Notes: generated from the letters alone by a model not told the origin. A DNA stretch of 64,000 nt from Paraburkholderia humisilvae (GCF_902859855.1 NZ_CADIKH010000020.1:62001-126000); one strand, 5' to 3'; numbered from the stretch's first letter, positions 1-9,136 are shown. Made by a program: numbers and translations.

Positions 1-908
1 GTCGTCGCACCCGTTTCGTCGAGCAGTTGCGCAAAGCCCTTGCCGTCGAAGCCGGTCGCGACCACCAGAAAACGATCCAGCGCCGGCACGTACGCAGCCG
101 CATACGTGTAGTAACGCAAGTTCGGCGACAGCACGCGCGCGTCACTGAGCGTTCCATCGTCCGCATTGAATATCGCGGACTTCAAGCGTGCATAGGTCGC
201 GCCCGGCACGTACTGCTGCCAGATCAGCAATGCACGCGTCGGCGACCCCGCGATCATCGGCCACCACTCGCGCACACGCGGCGCGACGTCGACCGACCGC
301 AGCAACGTGCCGTCCGCGTCATAGGTCTTCAGGTAAACGCCGTTGCCCGTACCGAGATTGTCGACACCGCCGCCATCGACCCAATCGTCCGAATAAAACA
401 CCACGAAGCGCGAGCCGACCGCCGCCGCATGCCCGGAATGCCCGCCCGATTTGACGTCGACCGGGTACGGCTTCACCGCTTGCAGATCGGACGTATAGAC
501 GCCGTAGCGCTGGCTCACTTCGTTCGGCGTGTTCCACCCGTCCTCGAAGGTGACCATCACGCGGCCGGTGTCGTTCTGCGCGATCGACACCGGTTCCTGC
601 GCTTCAGGACGGCTGATGAAAATACGCGGCGTGTCGAGACTGGTTTGCTGCGGCGACCAGTGCGCAACATACACGTCGTGCGTCCAGTTGCGGTCGCGCC
701 CAGGGCCACGCGGCGGCAAGCCTGAACTGCTGAAGAATACCCACGTGCCGCCTTGCCCATCGCTTGCCGCGCCGATGCCATGCATATACGAGCGCGGATC
801 GACCGCCGCTGCCCGCGCGCGGCTGGTGCCCTTCGCAGCCGTCGCGGACACGGGGAAAAACCACACACAGACGCCGAGCAGCGCGGCGACGGCCAGCACC
901 TTTCGCAT
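1..908 (-). CDS. Secreted hypothetical protein, C-terminus beyond the left edge
   Basis: The reading frame is open from an ATG at 908 to the window edge, giving 302 visible codons. Residues 1-24 form a clear Sec signal peptide (basic MRK start, hydrophobic core, ATA cleavage site), so the protein is probably exported. The rest is rich in Trp, Tyr, Gly and Asp, with recurrent short beta-type segments such as GTWVFFSS, RFVVFYSDDW and RALLIWQQY. This pattern is compatible with a beta-propeller or sialidase-like fold, but I cannot name a family. It starts 8 nt after the stop of the glmS remnant, so the two probably share a transcript. The shine-dalgarno sequence is weak. Confidence 0.75.
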   Translation of the reverse strand, partial: MRKVLAVAALLGVCVWFFPVSATAAKGTSRARAAAVDPRSYMHGIGAASDGQGGTWVFFSSSGLPPRGPGRDRNWTHDVYVAHWSPQQTSLDTPRIFISRPEAQEPVSIAQNDTGRVMVTFEDGWNTPNEVSQRYGVYTSDLQAVKPYPVDVKSGGHSGHAAAVGSRFVVFYSDDWVDGGGVDNLGTGNGVYLKTYDADGTLLRSVDVAPRVREWWPMIAGSPTRALLIWQQYVPGATYARLKSAIFNADDGTLSDARVLSPNLRYYTYAAAYVPALDRFLVVATGFDGKGFAQLLDETGAT

Positions 909-916
909 GTCGGAAC

Positions 917-1168
917 TCACTCGACGGTGAAGGACTTCGCGAGATTGCGAGGCTTGTCGACATCGGTGCCTCGCGCACAAGCCGTTTGATACGCAAGCAG
1001 TTGCAACGGCACGACATGCACTATAGGCGACGGCGGCCCATTGTGTGCAGGCAAGCGGATCACGTCGACGTCTGCCGCATCAAGCAGTGCACGACACTCA
1101 CGACGCACGGTCTCGCCGCGGCAAGCGACGATCGCCGCGCGATGCAAACCGCGGCGAATCGATACCAC
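917..1168 (-). pseudogene. glmS 3' remnant (C-terminal end of glucosamine-6-phosphate synthase)
   Basis: The 83-codon frame starts at a GTG and ends in PRNLAKSFTVE, after VVPLQLLAYQ and GTDVDKP. This matches the extreme C-terminus of the sugar isomerase domain of GlmS, normally a protein of about 600 residues. No glutaminase domain or other isomerase parts are visible upstream, where a hairpin and the stress-protein gene follow within 200 bases. It is therefore a truncated copy rather than a working amidotransferase. It could still be translated as a short peptide, but no function should be inferred. Confidence 0.7.
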
Positions 1169-1180
1169 GGCATGCCATGC

Positions 1181-1204
1181 GCTCTGTGCGCTCGCACACA
1201 GAGC
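1181..1204. repeat. 8-bp inverted repeat (hairpin)
   Basis: The arms GCTCTGTG and CACAGAGC are perfect and enclose an 8-nt loop. The repeat sits just upstream of the glmS remnant and downstream of nothing on that strand. There is no adjacent U-run, so it may be a relic of a regulatory structure rather than a terminator. Confidence 0.4.
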
Positions 1205-1372
1205 GCGAAGGCCGTGAAAATTTATCTTCTCGCTCGCGATGCCCGGTTCGATTGATTGTCGGGGCCTCTAATTTTTCGCTAATTCGCCGCGCGGATCATG
1301 CACCCACGGCTTAAGCAAGCCGACCGGCAAAACCCGAGATCCATGCGGTACGACATGTTGGCGAGGCCCCAA

Positions 1373-1876
1373 ATGTACGAGCACATTCTGGTAGCAGTTG
1401 GCACCCGTTCCGATTCCATCACGCTGGAAGCGGCAATCCGGCTTGCGCGCGAAACCGGCGCACGGCTCACCGCACTACATGTCGTGGATCCGGTGCCGCC
1501 GTATGCGGGTGTAGCCACTTACGACTTCAGCGTCACGCTCGACGCGTTCGAAGCGTATGGGCATGCGGTAGCCGAACGCTGCGTCGCGGCCATCCATCAG
1601 GCCGGCTGCGAAGGGGACGCGCGCACCATCGTGCTGCCGATGTGCGGCAGCACGATGGGACGCGCGATCGCCAGGCATGCGCGCGAAATTGGCGCAGACC
1701 TGCTGGTGATCGGCAATCGCAAGCGATCCTTCTGGAGTCTGTTCCGCGAGAACCTGTATAAGGAGTTGCTGCGCCACACCGACACCCCTGTGCTGGTCGC
1801 AACCGACGCGCTGCCGGCCGCCTCGGGCCGCGCACTCGCGCTGCGGCCGCGCTACGTGGAGACCGTCGACGCATGA
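1373..1876 (+). CDS. Universal stress protein (UspA family), degenerate nucleotide motif
   Basis: The 167-residue protein starts MYEHILVAVG, the usual first beta strand of UspA domains, which sets the start at 1373 rather than at ATGs further upstream. The family forms dimers that help survival under stress. The ATP-binding signature G-2x-G-9x-G(S/T) near the C-terminus is not intact: the segment GNRKRSFWSLFRENLYKEL lacks the second and third glycines. ATP binding is therefore doubtful. The gene stands alone and converges on the DUF899 gene 41 bases away. Confidence 0.85.
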   Translation: MYEHILVAVGTRSDSITLEAAIRLARETGARLTALHVVDPVPPYAGVATYDFSVTLDAFEAYGHAVAERCVAAIHQAGCEGDARTIVLPMCGSTMGRAIARHAREIGADLLVIGNRKRSFWSLFRENLYKELLRHTDTPVLVATDALPAASGRALALRPRYVETVDA

Positions 1877-1917
1877 TGTGGCATCCGTCAGGCGAGCGCA
1901 GCGCGCAGCACATGCAA

Positions 1918-2625
1918 TCAGCGATACTCGAGCTTCGGATACCAGTCAGTGCCGCGCCCTTCGGGTGTCAGGTCGAGGATCGTCCACAGCGGCATCGGGT
2001 CCGGCGCGCCCCGCGGGTCCTGTCCAGGGTCGGCGGTCGCGAAGCCCATTTCGCTACCCCAGAAATGCTGGATCGTGCCGGCGCGGCGCGTAAACACATT
2101 GAGCGCGGGTTCATCGCCGCCTTCCTCTGAAATCGCGTGGTAGTCGCGGCTGTAGTGGCCGTTCAGGTCCGAATACAGCTTCAGGTCGCGCCAACCGCGC
2201 GCCTTCGTAAACGCGACGATCCGCTCGAGCGGCGAGCGCGCGATCACGGCCATCGCGACGCGTTGCTGAACATCGGCCGCCTCGCCGTCCCACGCGCTCA
2301 GCATCGACGTGCACATCGGGCAAGGACGCTCGCGCTGCGGACCAAACATATAGCTATAGACGACCAGCGTCTCCTTGTCTCCGAACAGACCCGCGAAATC
2401 GACCGGACCCGGCTCGCCCTCGAAACGATAGTCGCCGGTCACCGCGCCACCAGGCGGCAATGCGCGGCGCAATGCGGCGACCCGCTCGATATGCCGGCGC
2501 AGTTCGATTTCCTCAGCGAGCAGTGCGGTGCGGGCGCGCCGATAGTCGGCGCTTTCGTTCGGGAACGTCATCGTGTTGCGCCGTGCGAGTTCGACGGCGG
2601 GAACCAGGCTTGTGGCGTTGGCCAT
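1918..2625 (-). CDS. DUF899 family thioredoxin-like protein
   Basis: This 235-residue protein matches DUF899, a thioredoxin-fold family of unknown substrate. It carries a CPMC pair at about residue 100 (RPCPMCTSM), followed by the family's conserved SEMGF and LDLTPEGRG segments near the end. The start at 2625 is chosen because GAGGAG lies 6 nt upstream; an ATG two codons earlier overlaps that site. The glutathione S-transferase gene lies 92 bases upstream on the same strand, so the two may share a transcript with a redox or detoxification role. Confidence 0.85.
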   Translation of the reverse strand: MANATSLVPAVELARRNTMTFPNESADYRRARTALLAEEIELRRHIERVAALRRALPPGGAVTGDYRFEGEPGPVDFAGLFGDKETLVVYSYMFGPQRERPCPMCTSMLSAWDGEAADVQQRVAMAVIARSPLERIVAFTKARGWRDLKLYSDLNGHYSRDYHAISEEGGDEPALNVFTRRAGTIQHFWGSEMGFATADPGQDPRGAPDPMPLWTILDLTPEGRGTDWYPKLEYR

Positions 2626-2717
2626 ATGCATCTCCTCAGACGGGACCCGTTGAACCGGGCGACGCCGCTCGCGCGGGACCGGCCGGCAACGGGCATCAGG
2701 CACGCATCGATCGGATC

Positions 2718-3377
2718 TCAGTCGCGCTGCGGTGCGCCCAGCGGGAAAAGCGGCCGGTACGGCCGCGCTTCATCGACAGCACGCGCGAACGACGGCCGCG
2801 CAAGCAGCCGCTGCCGGTATGCGATCACATGCTCAAACGCCGCGCCGATCCGATGCGTCCAGTCCGCATAGAACAGCGCAGGCGCGGCCGCACAGTCGGC
2901 CAGGCTGAAGTGCTCGCCGGCCGCCCACGTGCGCCTCGCCATCGTACGATCGAGCCAGCTGTAAGCGGTGTCGAGCATATGGCGCGCATCGGCGACGCCG
3001 CGCGCGTCACGCTCGGCCTCGGGCCGCAGGCTATCGAAGACGATTTTCTGCTGCGGCGTCGACACGTAAAGATCGAAGAAGCGGTCCATCTCGCGCACCT
3101 CGAGCGCCGCGCGGCGATCGTCGGGGATGAGCGTCACCGGGCCCGGATAGTGCAGGCCCAGATACTCGATGATGATGGTCGACTCGGTGACCGTGCGTCC
3201 CTCGTCGACCAGCAAGGGAAAGCGCCTGATCGGCCAGAGCGCGGCGAATTCTTCGAGCACCTGCGGGTTATCCGGCGACAGCGTGCGCCATTCGAACGGC
3301 GTGCCGTTCTCATACAGCGCGATCAGCACTTTCTGGCAGTACGACGAGAAAGGGTGGGCGTAGAGCTTCAGCGTCAT
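2718..3377 (-). CDS. Glutathione S-transferase family protein
   Basis: The protein has 219 residues, the normal length for a cytosolic GST. The N-terminal thioredoxin-like domain (about 1-80) contains YAHPFSSYCQKV, with candidate active-site Ser/Tyr/Cys, and the glutathione-binding signature TESTIIIEYL. An all-helical C-terminal domain follows, with the N-capping region FSLADCAAAPAL. The start at 3377 has a strong site, GGAGGTGA. It probably conjugates or reduces an electrophile with glutathione; the substrate cannot be told from sequence. Confidence 0.88.
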   Translation of the reverse strand: MTLKLYAHPFSSYCQKVLIALYENGTPFEWRTLSPDNPQVLEEFAALWPIRRFPLLVDEGRTVTESTIIIEYLGLHYPGPVTLIPDDRRAALEVREMDRFFDLYVSTPQQKIVFDSLRPEAERDARGVADARHMLDTAYSWLDRTMARRTWAAGEHFSLADCAAAPALFYADWTHRIGAAFEHVIAYRQRLLARPSFARAVDEARPYRPLFPLGAPQRD

Positions 3378-3559
3378 CGTGGGTCACCTCCAGGTGAACG
3401 TGCAGGTTCATCAAGTGTTCTGACTAACGACGAACGAAGCGGGACGAAATCGACAATCGCCCGAAAAAATCCGCAAAACGGGGCGCGCCGGCCCCCGTCC
3501 AGCCCGGGGGTTCGGCCCGGGGTTCGGTCCGCAGTTCAGCCCCGCCGGCTCCCGCAAAC

Positions 3560-4810
3560 CTACCGGTTCCCTGCCGCCTCCAGCAGGATCGACGCCGCGG
3601 CGGCAGCGGCCACCTGGCACCCCAGCACGATATGTTCGTCAGCGGTGTCTTCGATGAAGTCGTGACTAACGCCCCCGATACTCGGTACGAATAGCATGCA
3701 GGCCGGCAGATGCGCGGCGAATAATTGCGCATCGTGCGCGGCGCCGCTCGGCATGCGCACCCAGCGGCCTGGCGATACAGCCTGCGCGGCGCGCGCGACA
3801 TGCTCCTGCATGGCCGGGTCCATTGTCACCGGTTCGATCGCTGCGTCGAGCGTCTCGAGCACGACGCCGACCGGCCCGCGCGCATCGAACTCGCGCACGA
3901 GCGCGGCGAGCGCCGTCTCCATCGCACGCAGCCGGGCTGCGTCGCCATCGCGGAACTGCAGATACAGATCAGCCTGACCCGGCACCACGCTGAGCGAGCC
4001 CGGATCGAGGTCGATACGGCCGACCGTCCACACGGTATCGGCATCGGCAAGCGCGCGAAACGCGTCGTCCATCCGCGCGATAAACGCGACCAGCGTCGCG
4101 CCGGCGTCGCGGCGAATCGACATCGGCGTCGTGCCCGCATGGTTGCGCTGACCGGTAAAGCGCACGCGCAGCTCGCGCATCCCGACGATCGTCGTGACGA
4201 CGCCGATTGCATTGCCGCTCGCTTCGAGACGGCCGCCCTGCTCGATATGCGGCTCCAGATAGCCGATATGCCGTGCGCGCTCAAGACGTACGCGCGGCCG
4301 GCCCGCCAGCCCGGCCGCCTGTAGTGCGTGGTGCAGCAGTTGGCCGTCACGGTTGCGCGCGCAACGGATGGCGTCGTCAACCGATGCGTCGTGCTCGCCG
4401 CCGATGAAGCTGCGGCTGCCGAGAAATCCGGAGAACGTGCCCTCTTCGTCGATCCACGACGCGACGTCCAGCGCGAGATGCCGGGTATCGTCGCTTTCGG
4501 CAAGCGCGCGTGCGACTTCGAGTCCGTAGATCACGCCGAGCGCGCCATCCAGCCAGCCACCGGTCGGCTGCGTATCGGTATGCGAGCCGATCAGCAGCGC
4601 GGGCCCCGGCTTGCGCGACCGGCCCAATACATTGCCGACGCCGTCGATCTGCGCGTCGAGCCCCGCATCGTTCATCCGTTCAACGAGCCAGCGGCGCGCG
4701 TCGATGTCGATCGGCGACAGCGAAAGGCGCACGACACCCGGCCCGGTCGCGCCGAAGCTGCGCAGTGTGCGCAGGTCGCCGAGCAGGCGCTCGGGGTTGA
4801 TGGTCGGCAC
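3560..4810 (-). CDS. Zn-dependent amidohydrolase (allantoate / N-carbamoyl-L-amino acid type, M20 family)
   Basis: The 416-residue protein belongs to the AllC/hydantoinase-carbamoylase branch of the M20 peptidases. Two-metal ligands are visible: the HTDTQPTGGWLDGALG block gives His and bridging Asp, and DEEGTFSGFLGSRSF gives the Glu pair. GMRELRVRF and HAGTTPM form the dimerisation-domain signature. Near the C-terminus MPSGAAHDAQ and GVSHDFIED complete the site. The start is a GTG at 4810, because the nearby ATG is out of frame; GGAG lies 9 nt upstream. The likely reaction is hydrolysis of allantoate or a carbamoyl amino acid. No transporter or purine gene is adjacent, so the substrate is open. 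Confidence 0.85.
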   Translation of the reverse strand: MPTINPERLLGDLRTLRSFGATGPGVVRLSLSPIDIDARRWLVERMNDAGLDAQIDGVGNVLGRSRKPGPALLIGSHTDTQPTGGWLDGALGVIYGLEVARALAESDDTRHLALDVASWIDEEGTFSGFLGSRSFIGGEHDASVDDAIRCARNRDGQLLHHALQAAGLAGRPRVRLERARHIGYLEPHIEQGGRLEASGNAIGVVTTIVGMRELRVRFTGQRNHAGTTPMSIRRDAGATLVAFIARMDDAFRALADADTVWTVGRIDLDPGSLSVVPGQADLYLQFRDGDAARLRAMETALAALVREFDARGPVGVVLETLDAAIEPVTMDPAMQEHVARAAQAVSPGRWVRMPSGAAHDAQLFAAHLPACMLFVPSIGGVSHDFIEDTADEHIVLGCQVAAAAAASILLEAAGNR

Positions 4811-4850
4811 AGGTCATTTCTCCTTTAGCGTGGGTAGGGACAGCGCACCG

Positions 4851-5561
4851 TCATTCCGGCGTCGGCTCGACCTCGGTACCGGACCAGCTGATGCTCGACA
4901 CGCCCTTTTCCATGCTGATACGGCTGGCCATCAATTCAAGCTTCGCCTGATCCTTTGGATGCATGCGTACCGTCGCGGTGACTTCGACGCGCGGCGGGGC
5001 GCCCTCGACGTCGCGGCTCGTCAGGCTCTGGAACGACAACGGTTGCGAGTACATCGAGTTGGACAACAGCGTGCGGATATGAATTTCGTCCTCCTCGCGG
5101 CACACGACGGTGATCACGTACTGGCGGATCAGATCCGCGCTCGCCACCGGCGTCGCGTTGATCATGCGGCTCAGGTCGCGCAGCACGGTATTGGCCGCGA
5201 GCACGACGAGCGTACCGGCGAGCGCCGGTCCGTAGTGGCCGCTGCCGCACAGCACGCCGACCGCGGCCGCGCACCACAGCGTGGCCGCGGTGTTGATGCC
5301 CTGGATCGAGCCTTTGTCGCGCATGATCACGCCGCCGCCGAGAAAGCCGACACCGGACACCACATAGGCGGCGATCTGCGTGACGCCGGCGCTGCCGTTG
5401 CCCGTCAGCACACCCAGCGTCACGAACAGGCACGCGCCGCTCGCGACCAGCGTGATGGTGCGCAGCCCCGCGGTGCGCTGGCGCATCTGCCGCTCGAGGC
5501 CGATCGCGACACCGCATGCGAACGCGGCCAGCAGCCGCCAGACGAAGTCGGCAACAATCAT
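4851..5561 (-). CDS. mgtC: MgtC/SapB family inner-membrane protein
   Basis: The 236-residue protein has about five N-terminal membrane helices (residues 1-140) with the family signatures GLERQ and GGGVIMRDKGSIQGINTAA. A soluble ACT-like C-terminal domain of about 95 residues follows. MgtC proteins support survival in low magnesium and inside macrophages and can inhibit the F1Fo ATPase. The gene lies 40 bases downstream of the amidohydrolase on the other side, without obvious functional linkage. I saw no leader structure for magnesium sensing. Confidence 0.85.
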   Translation of the reverse strand: MIVADFVWRLLAAFACGVAIGLERQMRQRTAGLRTITLVASGACLFVTLGVLTGNGSAGVTQIAAYVVSGVGFLGGGVIMRDKGSIQGINTAATLWCAAAVGVLCGSGHYGPALAGTLVVLAANTVLRDLSRMINATPVASADLIRQYVITVVCREEDEIHIRTLLSNSMYSQPLSFQSLTSRDVEGAPPRVEVTATVRMHPKDQAKLELMASRISMEKGVSSISWSGTEVEPTPE

Positions 5562-5669
5562 GTGTGCAATGGGTATGAATAAGATGACGGCGCGGCGTGT
5601 GACGTCACGTCACGCGAACGATAGCCTGGAGTCGGTGGGTTGCGCCAGTGCGCGGTGCCGCGACGCGCA

Positions 5670-5705
5670 AAAAGCAGACGCGGGCGGCCACGATGGCCGC
5701 CCGCG
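5670..5705 (-). terminator. Intrinsic terminator after the short-chain dehydrogenase gene
   Basis: The 12-bp perfect inverted repeat CGCGGGCGGCCA / TGGCCGCCCGCG (5679-5690 and 5694-5705) has a 3-nt loop. On the minus strand it is followed within 6 nt by TTTTT (5674-5670). It sits 39 bases beyond the stop of the dehydrogenase gene. Confidence 0.75.
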
Positions 5706-5744
5706 CGGGACAATTGAAAGACGCTGCGTCAGCGTATCAGGCGC

Positions 5745-6620
5745 TCAGCGCTGCTTGATAAATGCGTCGAATGCGGCCGCGTAGTCCGGATGCCAGCGCG
5801 ACAGCGCCGGCCGGTTCTCGACAATGTCACCGGCCGCCCACAAAATGCGCCGCTCGTCGAGCGAGCGCGGCACGTCGTTGTCCGGGCACAGAATATAGAA
5901 GTCACCCGCCGCGAGCCGCTGCATCATGAAGTCGACGGTCTGCTCCGGCGTCCACGCACCCGCCGGCTTTTCGGTGCGCTCGCGCCGCGTCAGGTCGGTG
6001 AACACAAAGCCGGGAATCAGCAGGTGCGCGCTGAGCTTACTGTTCGCGGTATTGCGCAATTCATGCTGAAGCGCTTCGGTGAACGCTTTCAGGCCCGCTT
6101 TCGCGACGTTGTAGGCGGGGTCGCCCGGCGGCGTCGTGATGCCCTGCTTCGAGCCCGTGTTAATCACCAGCCCAGGCCGGCGCCGTTCGATCATCTCGGG
6201 CACGAAAATCTGCGCACCGTGAATCACGCCCCACAGATTCACACCGAGCACGCGCTGCCAGTTGTCGTCGGGGCCGAATATCGTGCTGCCCGGCTGAATG
6301 CCTGCGTTGTTCATCAGCACGTCGGTGCCGCCGAATCGCTCGCGCACGGCTACCTGCAGACGGCGCACGTCATCGGCGCGGCTCACGTCGGTCGGCTGCG
6401 CGAACACGTCGTCCTTGCCGTGCGCGGCCAGTGCGGCGACTTCGTCGACCGCGTGCGCGAGGCGCTCGGCGCCAAGATCGGCGATGCACACGCGCAGTCC
6501 GAGTTGCGCGAAACGCCTGGCGGCGGCAAGGCCAATGCCGGCAGCGCCGCCGGTAATAACAGCGACGGCACCTGGTGTGAAAGCGGAATGAACGGTGGGA
6601 TGGGTGGCGGAATCAGTCAT
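5745..6620 (-). CDS. Short-chain dehydrogenase/reductase (SDR)
   Basis: The 291-residue protein is a classical SDR. Residues about 22-32 hold the cofactor motif TGGAAGIG, NNAG follows in strand 4, and the catalytic set is Ser in NTGSKQG plus Tyr and Lys in YNVAK. An acidic residue after the second beta strand (ADLGAE) suggests NAD rather than NADP. The start at 6620 follows GAGG by 7 nt and gives the normal family length. The substrate is unknown. A terminator follows, so the gene is probably the end of its transcript. Confidence 0.88.
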   Translation of the reverse strand: MTDSATHPTVHSAFTPGAVAVITGGAAGIGLAAARRFAQLGLRVCIADLGAERLAHAVDEVAALAAHGKDDVFAQPTDVSRADDVRRLQVAVRERFGGTDVLMNNAGIQPGSTIFGPDDNWQRVLGVNLWGVIHGAQIFVPEMIERRRPGLVINTGSKQGITTPPGDPAYNVAKAGLKAFTEALQHELRNTANSKLSAHLLIPGFVFTDLTRRERTEKPAGAWTPEQTVDFMMQRLAAGDFYILCPDNDVPRSLDERRILWAAGDIVENRPALSRWHPDYAAAFDAFIKQR

Positions 6621-6720
6621 CGGGAACCTCGTGGGCGCGGGGGCCGCGACACCGGTGCCGCGGTCCCGGTTCAAGTCAAGCCATGTGGCCGACGATGCTA
6701 GCACGAAGCATCGCCACGCA

Positions 6721-7626
6721 TCATGCGACCGCGTCGCCCTCGCGGCTTTCAACCAGCTTGACGAGCGTATGCAGCACGCGATTGACCGGCGTCGGCACAC
6801 CACGCGCGGCGCCACGCCGCACGACATATCCGTTCAGATGATCGATCTCGCTGCGCCGGCCACGTGCGAGATCCTGCGCGGTCGACGAATACTGCGTAGC
6901 CATCGTCGCGGCGATGCGTCGCACCGCCGCGTCGACGTCGCCGGGAATCACGACCTGATCGGCCTGTGCGACCGCGACGCACTCCGCCACGACATCGCGC
7001 ATCACGTCCGTCACGCCGTCGCGTTGCACGAGCTCGCCGTACGGCAGGTGCGCGAGCGCGGACAGCGCGTTATAGGCGCAATTAAGGATCAGCTTCGCCC
7101 ACAGCGCGCCGCGCACGTTGTCGGAAATCTCGGTCGGCACGCTGGCGTCGATCAGCGCGCGCGCCACGGCATCGCTCGTAGCCGACGGCTCGATGACCAG
7201 TTCGCCGCGGCCGTTATGCTTCACATGGCCGGGCCCGGCCATGCCGGCCGCGACGTAGACGACGGCCGCCGCCACTTCCTGCGCAACTTGCGTGCGCAGA
7301 CGTTCCGCGTTGTCGACGCCGTTTTGCAGCGAGACAATCAGCGCATCGGGCGCGAGATGCGGCTGCAACTGCTGAGCGGCGCTTTCGGTATCAGTGGACT
7401 TCACGCAGAACAACACGAGTTGTGCTCCGGCTGCCGCGTGTGCATCGGTGCTCGCCGCGACGCGCACGCGTTCATCGAAGCTTTGCGTCTCGAGCCGCAA
7501 ACCGTGCGCGCGAATCGCGTCGACATGCTGTGCGCGGCCGATCAGCACGACGTCATGGCCCGCGCGCGCGAGCATGCCGCCGTAATAGCAGCCGACGGCG
7601 CCCGCCCCCATCACCGCGACCTTCAT
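6721..7626 (-). CDS. panE: 2-dehydropantoate 2-reductase family protein
   Basis: The 301-residue protein begins MKVAVMGAGAVGCYYGG, the Rossmann motif of ketopantoate reductases. It has the conserved KSTDT segment (catalytic-region lysine) and the C-terminal helical domain with KLILNCAYN, NALSALAHLP and the ending RRSEIDHLNG. The start at 7626 follows GAGGGGGC by about 5 nt. The reaction would be NADPH-dependent reduction of ketopantoate for coenzyme A synthesis. Burkholderia often carry several paralogues, so this copy may act on another 2-oxo acid. Confidence 0.8.
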   Translation of the reverse strand: MKVAVMGAGAVGCYYGGMLARAGHDVVLIGRAQHVDAIRAHGLRLETQSFDERVRVAASTDAHAAAGAQLVLFCVKSTDTESAAQQLQPHLAPDALIVSLQNGVDNAERLRTQVAQEVAAAVVYVAAGMAGPGHVKHNGRGELVIEPSATSDAVARALIDASVPTEISDNVRGALWAKLILNCAYNALSALAHLPYGELVQRDGVTDVMRDVVAECVAVAQADQVVIPGDVDAAVRRIAATMATQYSSTAQDLARGRRSEIDHLNGYVVRRGAARGVPTPVNRVLHTLVKLVESREGDAVA

Positions 7627-7696
7627 CTGTGCCCCCTCGAAGAACTTGCGATGTGCGATGAAACAGAAACGGTAGCACAACAGCGCACCCGGCGAG

Positions 7697-8659
7697 CTAC
7701 CCGGTTCGCAGCGGCGCGGGCGGCCCGGGCGGCCTGTTTGGTGACGAGCCGCCCGCCGCAACGCTGAGGTGCTCGTATTCGGCAATCAGCTGCGCGCCGA
7801 ACAGCAGTAAGGTCGCGAGGGCTTCGAGGCTAAACAGCACGACAATCGCGGTCGCGAGCGAACCGTAGACGACATTGACCTGCGACAGCGTCGCGAAGTA
7901 CCAGACCAGCACACGCCGCGTAATCTCCCACAACAGCGCGGCGGTGACCGCGCCCATCAGCGCATGACGCAGCGTCGGCCGACCGACCGGGATCACAAGA
8001 TAGATCGCGGTCAGCACGAACACCTCGCCCGCGACGCCGAGCAGATAGAGCACCGTGCGCACCGCGCCGGTCAGCGAAACAGCATGGCCGAACAGCACGA
8101 TATGGTCCGTCGCAACGGCCTGCAGGCTGCTGGTGACAAGCGTCACAATCAGTACGCCAATACCGAGCGACACGCTAAAGCAGTAAGGGACGAGTGCCGA
8201 AACGAGGAAATGCCGGCGCCGGATGGCGACGCGATGCACGAAGATAATTGAAAGCGCGTTCTCGAGCACGGTGAACGCAAGCGAACTGAAAAAGATCATC
8301 GTGACGAGCAGCACCCAGCCGACCACCACGCGATGCGCAACGAAGTTCGCGAGTTCGTGCACAAGCGCGTTCGATTGCCCCGGAATCAGCCATTCAAGCA
8401 GACGCGCAACTGCATCGAGCAAGCGCTGCTCGCCGACAAAATGCGAGAACGCAATCGCGACGAGAATCAGCAGCGGAACGATCGACAGCAGTGCGTAGTA
8501 CGCAACCGCACCCGCGAGCAGCAAACCCTGGTTCGCGCGAAAGGCTTTCAATGCGCCGAGCACGAAGCGCGCCGGATGGGTCGCGACGAAGCACAGCGCG
8601 TCATTGCGTCGCGCATTGCGCAGCGCGTCGTGCAGCGCGTCGTGCAGCGTCGTCATCAT
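7697..8659 (-). CDS. YihY/BrkB family inner-membrane protein
   Basis: The 320-residue protein has six predicted membrane helices, starting at about residue 45 with GAVAYYALLSIVPLLILVAIA. That segment is the family signature (Tyr-Tyr-x-Leu-x-Ser-x-x-Pro). The family is often mislabelled ribonuclease BN and its function is uncertain; some members affect serum resistance or envelope integrity. The last 25 residues are Pro/Gly-rich. GGGAG precedes the ATG at 8659. The first codons lie in a 12-bp tandem repeat that encodes HDAL units. Confidence 0.85.
   Translation of the reverse strand: MMTTLHDALHDALRNARRNDALCFVATHPARFVLGALKAFRANQGLLLAGAVAYYALLSIVPLLILVAIAFSHFVGEQRLLDAVARLLEWLIPGQSNALVHELANFVAHRVVVGWVLLVTMIFFSSLAFTVLENALSIIFVHRVAIRRRHFLVSALVPYCFSVSLGIGVLIVTLVTSSLQAVATDHIVLFGHAVSLTGAVRTVLYLLGVAGEVFVLTAIYLVIPVGRPTLRHALMGAVTAALLWEITRRVLVWYFATLSQVNVVYGSLATAIVVLFSLEALATLLLFGAQLIAEYEHLSVAAGGSSPNRPPGPPAPLRTG
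8621..8654. repeat. 12-bp tandem repeat, about 2.8 copies
   Basis: The unit CAGCGCGTCGTG occurs at 8621 and 8633, with a partial third copy at 8645. It lies inside the 5' end of the YihY/BrkB gene and encodes repeated His-Asp-Ala-Leu. The period is a multiple of three, so copy-number changes would keep the frame. Confidence 0.8.
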
Positions 8660-8809
8660 GCGCTCCCACGGTGAAGGGCCAATACACCGGCAAGCGACAG
8701 CGGCTACGCGTTTGTAAGGCTTACGTGGCGCGCATGAACGCGCTCTTCACGCTCATCCGCGCGGTGCGATGTCGGTATTGCACGGTGTCGGTCTATGTGC
8801 GGCCCACTA

Positions 8810-8935
8810 TCATCCCAACTGTCGCCCCCGCTTCGCACGCGGTGTCGCGGCCTTGCCGGCGGTCTCGTCCGCGTCGTCCTGCGGCACAGCGTCTTCGAGC
8901 TGGCGCTTTTTCGATTGATCAGCTGAAACGGACAT
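8810..8935 (-). CDS. Possible small charged protein (41 aa)
   Basis: An ATG at 8935 opens a 41-residue frame, MSVSADQSKKRQL to RAKRGRQLG. It is very rich in Lys, Arg, Asp and Glu, with an acidic middle and a basic tail, and has no membrane segment. It fills an otherwise empty stretch upstream of dps. The ribosome site is weak, so it may be spurious. The low-complexity charged make-up resembles small nucleic-acid-associated peptides, but no function is claimed. Confidence 0.35.
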   Translation of the reverse strand: MSVSADQSKKRQLEDAVPQDDADETAGKAATPRAKRGRQLG

Positions 8936-9136
8936 TGGCGCCCACACGTTTGACCGCACAGCATCTGCCATACCCAACCACGCCTGACGAGCCGCAGCAA
9001 CGGCGGTAACATGAAGGCCGACACGCGCTGCAATGCGGGAGATGTGGAACACAAACTGCTTGCACCGTGCGATTGCGCCGGCACAACGTGCCGGCGCCAC
9101 TCCGTTCATCACGCGACTCAATCGAGGAAAATCCCC

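Noticed and set aside
8704..9084. A 126-codon minus-strand frame before dps
   Set aside because: It overlaps, in another frame, the small charged frame at 8810-8935, and has Arg/Cys/Pro-rich shadow-type composition and no start site.
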